Assembly (NCBI GenBank): GCA_964490975.1 | Contig: CAZBEQ010000009.1 | Coordinates: 1-64,000 of the forward strand | Direction of reading: 5' to 3' | Length of the DNA: 64,000 bases | Source of the DNA: DTU013 sp964490975 | Lineage (GTDB): Bacteria; Bacillota; Clostridia; Acetivibrionales; DTU013 | Shown: positions 44,305 through 52,458 of the stretch, piece by piece | How the letters are laid out: each line of letters opens with the position of its first letter | Numbering within the stretch: position 1 is the first letter of the stretch | Made by a program: the position numbers and the translations under genes | The notes under the pieces: model-generated | Told to the model about the DNA's origin: nothing | Databases searched by the model: none | What the model saw: the letters and a program-made list of their open reading frames with translations, nothing else

Positions 44305-45786
44305 ATGAAAAAATTAGTTGTTTGTTTTATTGTACTAGCATTTATGTTTACATCAGTGCCTGCATTTGCTTTTTATAATGAATCCATTGAGATGGATAGC
44401 GGGCTGAAAATAGTAGTTGCAGATACCGATACATTCGTATTGAAGCCTGACGGCACCCTTTGGTATATGGGAGAAGATGCAACTAAATTCATAAAAATAA
44501 GAAGTGGAGTCAAGGACATTTTCTCAGATGTAAGTCTCGGAGGATCAAAAAGTGCTGGAATAATCAAAAATGATAACACTCTTTGGAAACTGGGATACAT
44601 AGATGGAGAAGCCGATGAAAAACTGCTTGTAGATGTTGTCTATGCTGCCCCGGGTTTCGATAACTGGATGGCATTGAAGTCAGATGGCAGTGTATGGGCA
44701 TGGGGTGATAATATATATTATCAACTTGGAAATGGGACACAGGAACGCTCGGATGTGCCAATAAAAGTTATAGAAAATGCAGCATCTATATATGAAAATG
44801 ATGGTTGGTACTTAACTGCCATTGATAAGAATGGAGACCTCTATGCCTGGGGATGGGTCGATTTGATCGGCAAAGGTTATTGTATTTCAGAACCGAGGAA
44901 ATATGCCAGCAATGTGGCTAAAGTCATCAACCGGGGTTTTCTGCTTAACGATGGTACATTTATATTTTATGGGGAGAAATTTTTAGATAATGTAAAATAT
45001 GTATCACCAGGCTATGATACTGTTGGGCTGATTAAAGAGGATAATAGTTTATGGATGTTCGGAACAAATGATCGAGGTCAGTTAGGTGACGGCAAACCTT
45101 TGGAAAGGGATGGAAGAGTAGAGACGCCGGTGAAAATAATGAATGATGTAAAGTGTGTCACAACAGGTTATATGCATACCGCTATTGTGAAAAATGACGG
45201 AAGCTTATGGACCGTTGGAGCCAATTTCGATGGCCAATTGGGAACGGGTAAATTACAGGTTTGTAATCAATATACCGGTGAATTGAATTACGATTATGAC
45301 GGTATTCCTAAAAAAGTTATGGAAAATGTTAACTATGCGGTTGCCGGAAACCATACTATTGCATTAAAAAATGATGGTACCTTATGGCTGCTGGGTAATG
45401 GACATGCATCGCCGATAAAGGTTATGGACAATCTTAACTATATTTCCATACTCATAGCTGGTAATGTACTAAAGACAGACCAACCGCCTGTTTTGATAAA
45501 TAACAGGGCATTTGTCCCGATGCGGGCTATTATGGAAGAACTGGGCCTGGAGGTATCATGGGATGCAAAAACGAAAACCGTTACAGGTACAAATGATACA
45601 ATCAGTATAAGCCTGACAATAGGACAAAAATATGCCGTCGTCAATGGCGAAACAGTACCGCTGGATGCGCCTGCACAAAGCGTCAATAATCGGACTTTGG
45701 TACCTGCAAGATTTTTAGCAGAGAGTCTGGGGTATACAGTAAACTGGGACCCGGTTGAAAAAGTGATCAGAATCGATAAAGAATAA
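44305..45786 (+). CDS. Secreted RCC1-repeat protein with C-terminal stalk (copper amine oxidase N-like) domain
   Basis: 493 residues. A signal peptide (MKKLVVCFIVLAFMFTSVPA) is followed by about seven RCC1-type blades (SVWAWGDNIYYQLGNGT, SLWMFGTNDRGQLGDG, SLWTVGANFDGQLGTG), which build a beta-propeller for protein or ligand binding. The last ~100 residues are a stalk domain (LINNRAFVPMRAIMEELGLE, NNRTLVPARFLAESLGY), common in Clostridial surface proteins. No enzyme motif is seen. TAGGAG precedes the ATG. Confidence 0.9.
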   Translation: MKKLVVCFIVLAFMFTSVPAFAFYNESIEMDSGLKIVVADTDTFVLKPDGTLWYMGEDATKFIKIRSGVKDIFSDVSLGGSKSAGIIKNDNTLWKLGYIDGEADEKLLVDVVYAAPGFDNWMALKSDGSVWAWGDNIYYQLGNGTQERSDVPIKVIENAASIYENDGWYLTAIDKNGDLYAWGWVDLIGKGYCISEPRKYASNVAKVINRGFLLNDGTFIFYGEKFLDNVKYVSPGYDTVGLIKEDNSLWMFGTNDRGQLGDGKPLERDGRVETPVKIMNDVKCVTTGYMHTAIVKNDGSLWTVGANFDGQLGTGKLQVCNQYTGELNYDYDGIPKKVMENVNYAVAGNHTIALKNDGTLWLLGNGHASPIKVMDNLNYISILIAGNVLKTDQPPVLINNRAFVPMRAIMEELGLEVSWDAKTKTVTGTNDTISISLTIGQKYAVVNGETVPLDAPAQSVNNRTLVPARFLAESLGYTVNWDPVEKVIRIDKE

Positions 45787-45873
45787 TTCTGCAAAGGAAC
45801 GACTGGTTCATTTCAGGAAATTTGATTATAAAAAAACTTTCGGGCTGGAATGGAAGGAAATTGTAAAAAGTTC

Positions 45874-45940
45874 TTGACTTATAAAATGAATTGCTTTAAC
45901 ATGATTAATGTGGTTTCACAAAAATCTATGTGGTTTCACA
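45874..45940 (+). promoter_or_regulatory. Promoter with two tandem TGTGGTTTCACA operators
   Basis: TTGACT (45874-45879), 17 bp, TAACAT (45897-45902) predicts a start near 45909. TGTGGTTTCACA occurs at 45909-45920 and 45929-45940, exactly 20 bp apart. Each unit is itself an inverted repeat, TGTG-N4-CACA. The position at and just after the start site suits repression. Confidence 0.65.
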
Positions 45941-45964
45941 AATATCAAAGAAGGAGGCAGGAAG

Positions 45965-46087
45965 ATGTCAGGTAGATTTAACAGAACAATCGCGGATAAC
46001 GCAGTAATCGCAGCAAATGCAGTAAAACTTGATAGCATCGGGAAATTGGCATCCGATAACCCTGCCTTACTCACAGAAATTGTCTGA
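45965..46087 (+). CDS. 40-residue peptide gene of unknown function
   Basis: ATG 45965 follows GAAGGAGGCAGGAAG, a near-perfect ribosome-binding site, and ends at TGA 46085-46087. The product (MSGRFNRTIADNAVIAANAV, then KLDSIGKLASDNPALLTEIV) is Ala/Asn-rich and amphipathic, with no cysteine and no obvious signal peptide. Its own promoter, tandem operators and terminator mark it as a genuine single-gene unit. A two-gene ABC exporter begins 194 bp downstream; export of the peptide is a speculation from position. Confidence 0.65.
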   Translation: MSGRFNRTIADNAVIAANAVKLDSIGKLASDNPALLTEIV

Positions 46088-46112
46088 CGATTTCTACATT
46101 CATTGAACGAGT

Positions 46113-46143
46113 AGGCCGTGGGTTATCCCCGCGGCCTTTATTT
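46113..46143 (+). terminator. Rho-independent terminator of the peptide gene
   Basis: AGGCCGTGGG pairs with CCCGCGGCCT (one G-T) around a 5-nt loop and runs into TTTATTTAT. A weaker second hairpin (AGGCTGC with GCGGCCT, then TCTTTTC) lies at 46152-46184. Confidence 0.8.
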
Positions 46144-46280
46144 ATATCTTAAGGCTGCGGCACATGCATCTGCGGCCTCTTTTCATGTTTGCGGAAATTT
46201 ACCGGATAGTCTTTGAGTAGGGAATGTTATTGGTAAGAAAAAGAAAGCTCGGTAAAAGATTGAGCTAAGGGGGAGTTTTT

Positions 46281-48017
46281 TTGAAACGTTTATTAAAATT
46301 AATTAAAAAGCAATGGCCGACTTACCTTCTGGGAATTTTGGCTTTAGCCACATCTATTACGCTTGATATGTACAATCCATACTTTGTTGGGAAAATCATC
46401 GACGATGTTGTTGTGAACGGAAAGATGGCATTTCTAAGGACGGCTCTGCTTGCGCTGGCAGGCATCACGCTTGGACGTGCAGTCCTTGGCTATACAAAGG
46501 AGCTTTGTTTTGACATCTCTAGCTCTAAAGTCATTGTAAATCTGAGAAAAAACATGTTTGATCACATACAGAAGCTGTCATTCTCGTTTTTTGATGAAAA
46601 CAACACAGGAGAGCTGATGTCCAGGATCAAGGAAGATACAGAGAATATAATGAATGCCATATGCTTTGGCTTTATGCTGTTCCTGGAGCAGATCATATAT
46701 TTTATTGTAGCAACTGTTATACTTCTGACGATCAACTGGAAACTGGCGCTGATAAGCCTGGTAACGATGCCCATTATAGAGTTTGTAGTATTCAAGCTGG
46801 AAAGGTCTGTAGGGAAGACTTATGAAAAAATAAGCGACCAAAGGGCTGTATTAAATACAACTGCACAGCAGAACATAGCCGGTGTCAGAGTCGTCAAGGC
46901 TTTCGGCAGGGAAAAGTACGAAATACAGAAGTTCCTTCATCAGAATGAAGAGAACTATAAAATCAACTTCGAACAGGCTAAAGCAATGGCAAGGTACAAT
47001 CCTCCGATCGAGTTCCTCTCAAATCTCGTGCTTGTGCTTGTAGTCTGTATCGGAGGCTATTTTGTCATAGGCGGAGACATGTCTCTGGGTACGCTTGTTG
47101 CCTTCAGCAACTACATTTATATGCTGATCTGGCCGATGCGTATGATGGGTTGGCTGACAAGTGTACTGGCACAATGTTTGGCTTCAGTAAAGAAGATCGA
47201 CAATCTGCTTGACGAGGAGCCTAAGATAAAGAGCTGTGATTCACCGAAGAAGCCCGAAACCCTGAAAGGACATGTCGAGTTCAGGAATGTGAGCTTTGAG
47301 TTTGCCGGTACAAATGTGTTGAAAAATATCGATATTGACGCAAAACCAGGCAGCACGGTTGCTGTTATGGGAATAACCGGGGCAGGAAAGAGCTCGCTTG
47401 TCAATTTGATAGGTAGGTATTATGACTGCTCTGCCGGACAGGTGTATATCGATGGTATCGATGTGAGGGAGATGGAGCTCTTTACGCTCAGAAAGAATGT
47501 CTCGTCCGTCATGCAGGATACATTCCTGTTTTCGGACACGATTGAAGAAAACATCAAATTCGGAGCCGGTGACGTGCCGGATGAGGTATTCATAGGCGCC
47601 TGCAGGGATGCGATGGTGGACGAATTCGTATCAGAAATGCCGGAGGGTTATCAGACAGTAATAGGTGAACGTGGCATAGGACTGTCGGGAGGCCAGAAGC
47701 AGAGGATATCGATCGCAAGAGCGCTTGTAAGGGATGCAAAAGTGTTGGTCATGGATGACTCAACATCGGCTCTCGACATGGAGACAGAATATGCTATCCA
47801 GAAGGCGATGGAGAGAAGAAAAGGAATAACCTGTTTCATTATTGCCCATAGGGTATCAGCAGTTAAAAATGCCGACGAGATCCTTTACTTCGAAAATGGC
47901 AGGATCGTGGAAAGAGGAAGCCACAATGAGCTTCTAAGGCTGCGGGGAAGATATTACGACACATATTGCGAACAGTACCGCGACTATGTGGAAGCATTGG
48001 AAAAAGAGGTGGTATAA
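46281..48017 (+). CDS. ABC exporter half-transporter (permease-ATPase), first of a pair
   Basis: 578 residues. Six membrane helices of an ABC_membrane domain fill residues ~15-300; the nucleotide-binding domain follows with Walker A GITGAGKSS, signature LSGGQKQR and Walker B VLVMDDSTSALD. The Walker B catalytic Glu is replaced by Asp (DDS rather than DEA), so this half may hold a weak ATP site, as in heterodimeric exporters. No C39 peptidase domain is present. The start is TTG 46281, with AAGGGGGAG upstream. The next gene follows without a gap. Confidence 0.93.
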   Translation: MKRLLKLIKKQWPTYLLGILALATSITLDMYNPYFVGKIIDDVVVNGKMAFLRTALLALAGITLGRAVLGYTKELCFDISSSKVIVNLRKNMFDHIQKLSFSFFDENNTGELMSRIKEDTENIMNAICFGFMLFLEQIIYFIVATVILLTINWKLALISLVTMPIIEFVVFKLERSVGKTYEKISDQRAVLNTTAQQNIAGVRVVKAFGREKYEIQKFLHQNEENYKINFEQAKAMARYNPPIEFLSNLVLVLVVCIGGYFVIGGDMSLGTLVAFSNYIYMLIWPMRMMGWLTSVLAQCLASVKKIDNLLDEEPKIKSCDSPKKPETLKGHVEFRNVSFEFAGTNVLKNIDIDAKPGSTVAVMGITGAGKSSLVNLIGRYYDCSAGQVYIDGIDVREMELFTLRKNVSSVMQDTFLFSDTIEENIKFGAGDVPDEVFIGACRDAMVDEFVSEMPEGYQTVIGERGIGLSGGQKQRISIARALVRDAKVLVMDDSTSALDMETEYAIQKAMERRKGITCFIIAHRVSAVKNADEILYFENGRIVERGSHNELLRLRGRYYDTYCEQYRDYVEALEKEVV

Positions 48018-49814
48018 ATGCCAATAAATAATTTTAAAGAAGATGAAGAACTACAGGAGAGCCTTAATATATCGCTTATCAAAAGGCTTATAGCATACCT
48101 GAAGCCATACACGGGAGCGGTAATTAAAACACTTGCCCTGATGGCGGTCGTTATAACGGTCGAGCTTTTCAATCCCTGGTTTTTAAAGCAGGGAATAGAC
48201 CGGTTCATTGCCAAGGGGGACTGGAAAAACCTGTTTATTATGGGCGGAGTGATGATACTGGCGAATGCTGTCGCTATGATCTGTTCACGTTTCAGAATAC
48301 TTACAATGGGCAAGGTGTCTAACAGCATTCTCCTGACGATACGCCAGCAGCTTTACGGGCATATACAAAAGCTGTCGTTCTCGTTCTTTGACAACAGACC
48401 GGCAGGTAAAATACTAGCCAGGATCATAGGAGATGTAAACTCGCTGAACGACCTGTTTACAAACAGTGTTACCAGCTTGATCCCTGAGCTGGTCAAGATA
48501 ACAGCTGTCGTTGTTATCATGATGGTGATGAATTACAAACTTGGGCTTGTTGCACTGGCAACGCTGCCTGTTATGATAATAGCCTTTTCCTTTATATCCA
48601 TATCATCAAGGAAGAGATGGCAGCTGAACAGAAAGAAGTCTTCAAACCTGAATGCATTTACACATGAGGATTTTTCCGGCATTCGTGTAGTGCAGAGCTT
48701 TGCTGCCGAGAAAGAGACCTCCGCGACATTCCTGAAGCTGTGCAATGAGTGGAAGGATGCTTTCATCAGTGCGATACGCATGAACGATTTCTTCTGGCCT
48801 ACAGTTGAGATGTCCTGGGGTGTGGGTACGATCCTGGTTTTCTGGTTCGGTGCGAGCCTTATTGAAACAGGCTCCATAACACCGGGTCTGCTTGTGGCAT
48901 TCACCAGCTATGTTTCGATGTTCTGGCAGCCGATTATGAACATAAGTAATTTTTACAATCAGTTGGTAACAAATATGTCAGGCGCGGAGAGAATATTTGA
49001 AATACTTGACATTGATCCCGATATAAAAGACAGGCCTGATTCAAAGCCGATGCCTAAGATCAAGGGAGATGTCTCCTTCAGAAATGTTACCTTCGGATAT
49101 GATGAGGGGCAGCAGGTACTCAAGAATGTCAGCTTTGATGTGTCGGCAGGACAGACCATTGCTCTGGTTGGCTCTACGGGAGCAGGAAAGACAACGGTTG
49201 TCAACCTAATCAGCAGGTTCTATGAGGTAACCTCAGGAGAAGTGCTGATAGACGGACATAACCTGAACAATGTAACGCTTGAGAGCCTCAGAGGCCAGAT
49301 TGGTCTGATGCCGCAGGACACTTACCTGTTCTCGACGACCATCAAGGAGAATATCCGTTATGGCAAGCTCGATGCAACGGACGAGGAAGTAATCGAGGCT
49401 GCTAAGGCAGTTTCTGCGCATGAGTTCATCATGAAATTCGAGAAGGGCTACGATACTGATGTGAATGAGCGAGGCACGAGACTATCAGCAGGACAGCGGC
49501 AGTTGATCGCATTTGCGCGGACACTGCTTGCAAATCCACGTATACTGATACTTGACGAGGCGACAGCCAGCATTGATACACATACGGAAAAACTTGTGCA
49601 GCAGGGCATCAGGAAGCTGCTTAAGGGCAGGACTTCCTTTGTAATAGCACACAGGCTGTCTACCATCCGCAACGCAGACCGTATCATGGTAATTGAAGAA
49701 GGCGGCATTGTAGAGTCAGGCACCCATGAAGATCTTATCAGGCTTCAGGGCCAATACTACAACCTTTACACCTCGCAGTTCAGGTTCCTGAACGATGAGG
49801 AGGAAGCTGGCTAG
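48018..49814 (+). CDS. ABC exporter half-transporter (permease-ATPase), second of a pair
   Basis: 598 residues with an ABC_membrane domain (~30-330) and an ATPase domain with Walker A GSTGAGKTT, signature LSAGQRQL and Walker B ILILDEATASID, a canonical catalytic Glu. With the preceding gene it should form a heterodimeric multidrug, lipid or peptide exporter (BmrCD/LmrCD-like). The ATG abuts the previous stop codon exactly. A strong hairpin follows. Confidence 0.94.
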   Translation: MPINNFKEDEELQESLNISLIKRLIAYLKPYTGAVIKTLALMAVVITVELFNPWFLKQGIDRFIAKGDWKNLFIMGGVMILANAVAMICSRFRILTMGKVSNSILLTIRQQLYGHIQKLSFSFFDNRPAGKILARIIGDVNSLNDLFTNSVTSLIPELVKITAVVVIMMVMNYKLGLVALATLPVMIIAFSFISISSRKRWQLNRKKSSNLNAFTHEDFSGIRVVQSFAAEKETSATFLKLCNEWKDAFISAIRMNDFFWPTVEMSWGVGTILVFWFGASLIETGSITPGLLVAFTSYVSMFWQPIMNISNFYNQLVTNMSGAERIFEILDIDPDIKDRPDSKPMPKIKGDVSFRNVTFGYDEGQQVLKNVSFDVSAGQTIALVGSTGAGKTTVVNLISRFYEVTSGEVLIDGHNLNNVTLESLRGQIGLMPQDTYLFSTTIKENIRYGKLDATDEEVIEAAKAVSAHEFIMKFEKGYDTDVNERGTRLSAGQRQLIAFARTLLANPRILILDEATASIDTHTEKLVQQGIRKLLKGRTSFVIAHRLSTIRNADRIMVIEEGGIVESGTHEDLIRLQGQYYNLYTSQFRFLNDEEEAG

Positions 49815-49838
49815 CTTCCGTCCTGCATGACTCCGGAT

Positions 49839-49872
49839 ACCTCACCTGTGGCATCAGTGCCGCAGGTGAGGT
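49839..49872. terminator. Strong hairpin between converging operons
   Basis: A 15-bp stem (49839-49853 with 49858-49872, one G-T) with a TCAG tetraloop. No T tract on either side, but its place between converging genes supports a terminator or decay barrier. A smaller GGAAGCT/AGCTTCC hairpin overlaps the exporter stop. Confidence 0.65.
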
Positions 49873-49899
49873 GGAGCCTGGATAAGTAACTTACCGTGT

Positions 49900-50070
49900 T
49901 TAATACCTGAAGATGAGCATAAACGCGGTGGCGGCTGTGGTGAGCAAGGCAAGAAGTATTGCGCCAAAGGCCGCCAATGCTTTTTTTTCATTTTTGGCCA
50001 GATGTATGCCATAACTAAATGTGTAAATTCCTGCTGCCGTTACGAAAAGCATAATGCCTAATACGATCAT
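49900..50070 (-). CDS. Small two-helix membrane protein at the end of the ger operon
   Basis: 56 residues: MIVLGIMLFVTAAGIYTFSY, then a KNEKKA turn and a second helix (FGAILLALLTTAATAFMLIF). Its ATG overlaps the TGA of the gerC-type gene (ATGA), so it is translationally coupled to the germinant receptor operon. Small extra subunits (D-type proteins with two helices) are known in some ger operons; this one fits that size and topology. Confidence 0.75.
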   Translation of the reverse strand: MIVLGIMLFVTAAGIYTFSYGIHLAKNEKKALAAFGAILLALLTTAATAFMLIFRY

Positions 50071-51353
50071 TTTTCGGCACCACCCATGTTTTTGACTTTT
50101 TTATAGTTTTGAAGAACTGTTCCGGTGCGCCTGATTTTTGAATCAAGTGACAGATTGATAATTGCATCAGGGTATTTAGATAACCAGTCATAAGCTTCCC
50201 ATTTCTCTATAGTGAAGAAATTCCCGGCCATATTCTCTCCAAAGCCGAATATATCAGCTTTAAGTTCTTTTTGTGTTTTATTGATAGTATGCCTTATCGA
50301 TTCCAGCAGATGATCGTTGATTTGGCTTTCCAGGTCATGTGTCAACTCCAGCGACTCATAATTTATCTGGCTTTGTATAGAATAGATTTCAGTTTCAAGT
50401 TCGATTGTCAAATCGATCACAGGCTTTCCGTCCTTAATATAGGCTTTGACTTTATTTGGCCTGCTCTTATGGATATCAAAAACAATGTTATGTTCCGGAC
50501 TATATTTGTCGGGTATCGATATCATTCCATTTTTGTATTTACCGACAATCATAAGGTATGCGGCAGTCTCGTATGCATCAAGGTATCCGACCATTTTGCC
50601 GCCTTTGAATACAGACATACCTGCAAGCTCTCTCTTTGATATGCCAGACCTTGGCACTTCGCCGGGAAGGAGACCTTTACGTCCTGTATTCCCAGCCTTG
50701 GCTCCGTTACTTTCATAATTGAATTCATTTATACCTGCATATAATGCTATCGGGCATCTATACGATGATATTATGGCAGTGTGGAAATCTACTATTTTGA
50801 CCTTGGGGAAAATGCCTGTTTTATCTGACTGGGAAAGCAGCAGTTCGACTGACTTGGAAATGTTGCCTCCTGTATAAGCCTTGTTCTCTGTAATAAATTT
50901 CTCAGCCGAGCCTCTTACTACTGCTACAGACATACTGGGACGGGTTTCCCTGAAACGTTCAAAACCGGCTATATATCCATCAACACCCTCTCTGGCTAAT
51001 TCCTCAGAAAATATAACCCACTTTGCGTGTATAAACGATACATGCCTTGACGTGTTAGTGCTGAACATATCTATTGCTTCAAGTATGGTTGGTGCTTCAA
51101 CAGTATGGACAATACTCGAGGACTGAGCTTTTTTATTTTCCTTCTCCGATGCGCCGCCACCACTTTCGCTACCGCCTGGCCCCATATATGTGGGATATTG
51201 GATCGTCAGTCTCAGTTTATCCTTCAATCCTTTATCAATCCCTATTGATATAGCATATACCTCGTCATCAATCTCACGGGCGTCAAAGCATCCTGTCAGA
51301 ACTGTGACGATAATTACCGGCAAGAGTAGCAATGCGGTTGCTTTTTCAAGCAT
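50067..51353 (-). CDS. Ger(x)C-family spore germination lipoprotein
   Basis: 428 residues. The lipobox VLTGCFDAREIDD places the modified Cys after a short signal peptide, followed by the family block EVYAISIGIDKG. It is the membrane-anchored outer subunit of a nutrient germinant receptor in the spore inner membrane. A Gly/Ser-rich insert (GPGGSESGGGASEKENKKAQ) lies near residue 60. It overlaps gerB by 8 bp. Confidence 0.93.
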   Translation of the reverse strand: MLEKATALLLLPVIIVTVLTGCFDAREIDDEVYAISIGIDKGLKDKLRLTIQYPTYMGPGGSESGGGASEKENKKAQSSSIVHTVEAPTILEAIDMFSTNTSRHVSFIHAKWVIFSEELAREGVDGYIAGFERFRETRPSMSVAVVRGSAEKFITENKAYTGGNISKSVELLLSQSDKTGIFPKVKIVDFHTAIISSYRCPIALYAGINEFNYESNGAKAGNTGRKGLLPGEVPRSGISKRELAGMSVFKGGKMVGYLDAYETAAYLMIVGKYKNGMISIPDKYSPEHNIVFDIHKSRPNKVKAYIKDGKPVIDLTIELETEIYSIQSQINYESLELTHDLESQINDHLLESIRHTINKTQKELKADIFGFGENMAGNFFTIEKWEAYDWLSKYPDAIINLSLDSKIRRTGTVLQNYKKVKNMGGAEK

Positions 51354-52446
51354 CTGCCTTATCCCCCTTCTTCTCTAGTAAAATTGCTATTAATAGCACA
51401 ACAACCGGTATGAGATACATGATATACAGGCTGTATTGCCTCAGAAATACAATATTTTTTTGTGAGACCTCCTGCATGCTTTCAGGAAGTATAGCCACAA
51501 TATACACAAGTATTGCAAGGGGCAGAAGAACAGGCCTGTGGTCTTTCATCCTGAATGCCTTACAGTAGAGCAAAGTGCTTATATAATAGGAGGCTGTTGT
51601 TGTGAGGACTGATGAGATGACCCATATGAACAGGAAAATCGACTCCAGTCTCTGAACGAATCTGTTAAAATAAATCGATCTTGACAATTCGAAAATACCC
51701 GAAGTTTTTTCACTGCCCGACACATAACCGTATATGGCAAGATAACAAAAAAGCGTTATGGAAAAGACGAAGCCTGACAGCAGAATGCAGGTCATAGCTG
51801 CCTTTTTGAAATTTTTGTGCCCATTCACCGCATTTAGTGCATAGGCGAGCAGCATGAATTCAAAAAATGCCGAACTTCTGCTAAGACCGTATTTGAGTGA
51901 GTTAACTATTCCATGTCCTCCAATCGGATTGAGCATGTTAAAATTAAAGGAATTGGATGATAAAAGCAATATGAATCCGAGTCCGGCAATAGTAGGTATA
52001 AAGCAAAGCGCGCATGTCCTGGAAAGCGCTTGAAGGCCAAAGTAGGAGATCACGATCGATACCACCAGAAATGACGACATTATTAAGCTTGTAGGTGTGT
52101 ATGGCAGATTGTATACTTTGATCATTTCCACAAACTCGCGAAGAGTTGAACCGGCGTTGAATACGCAATATGCGCTTATTAATATTATCAGCAGCTTGCC
52201 AATAAATTTGCCTGTGACAGCTTCATATATTTCTGCCAGGTCTTTCCCGGGGAATCTTTTCAACAGCAAATACACCAACATTGATACTGCAAGCGTGGTT
52301 ATGCAGGAAATCAGTGTTACATACCAGGCAGCAGTTCCGTTCTGGCTGATTATGCCTCCGACGCTCGTAAAGAATATTTTGTTTATAGTAATTAACGAAA
52401 TGAATGAAATAGCTTCAAACATTCCAATCTTGCCTTCGCTGTCCAT
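51346..52446 (-). CDS. GerB-family germinant receptor permease subunit
   Basis: 366 residues with about ten membrane helices, of the amino-acid-permease-like endospore germination family (GMFEAISFISLITINKIFFT at the start). It is thought to bind the nutrient germinant. AAGGGAG precedes the ATG. It sits between the A and C subunit genes. Confidence 0.93.
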   Translation of the reverse strand: MDSEGKIGMFEAISFISLITINKIFFTSVGGIISQNGTAAWYVTLISCITTLAVSMLVYLLLKRFPGKDLAEIYEAVTGKFIGKLLIILISAYCVFNAGSTLREFVEMIKVYNLPYTPTSLIMSSFLVVSIVISYFGLQALSRTCALCFIPTIAGLGFILLLSSNSFNFNMLNPIGGHGIVNSLKYGLSRSSAFFEFMLLAYALNAVNGHKNFKKAAMTCILLSGFVFSITLFCYLAIYGYVSGSEKTSGIFELSRSIYFNRFVQRLESIFLFIWVISSVLTTTASYYISTLLYCKAFRMKDHRPVLLPLAILVYIVAILPESMQEVSQKNIVFLRQYSLYIMYLIPVVVLLIAILLEKKGDKADA

Positions 52447-52458
52447 TGATTCTCCCTT

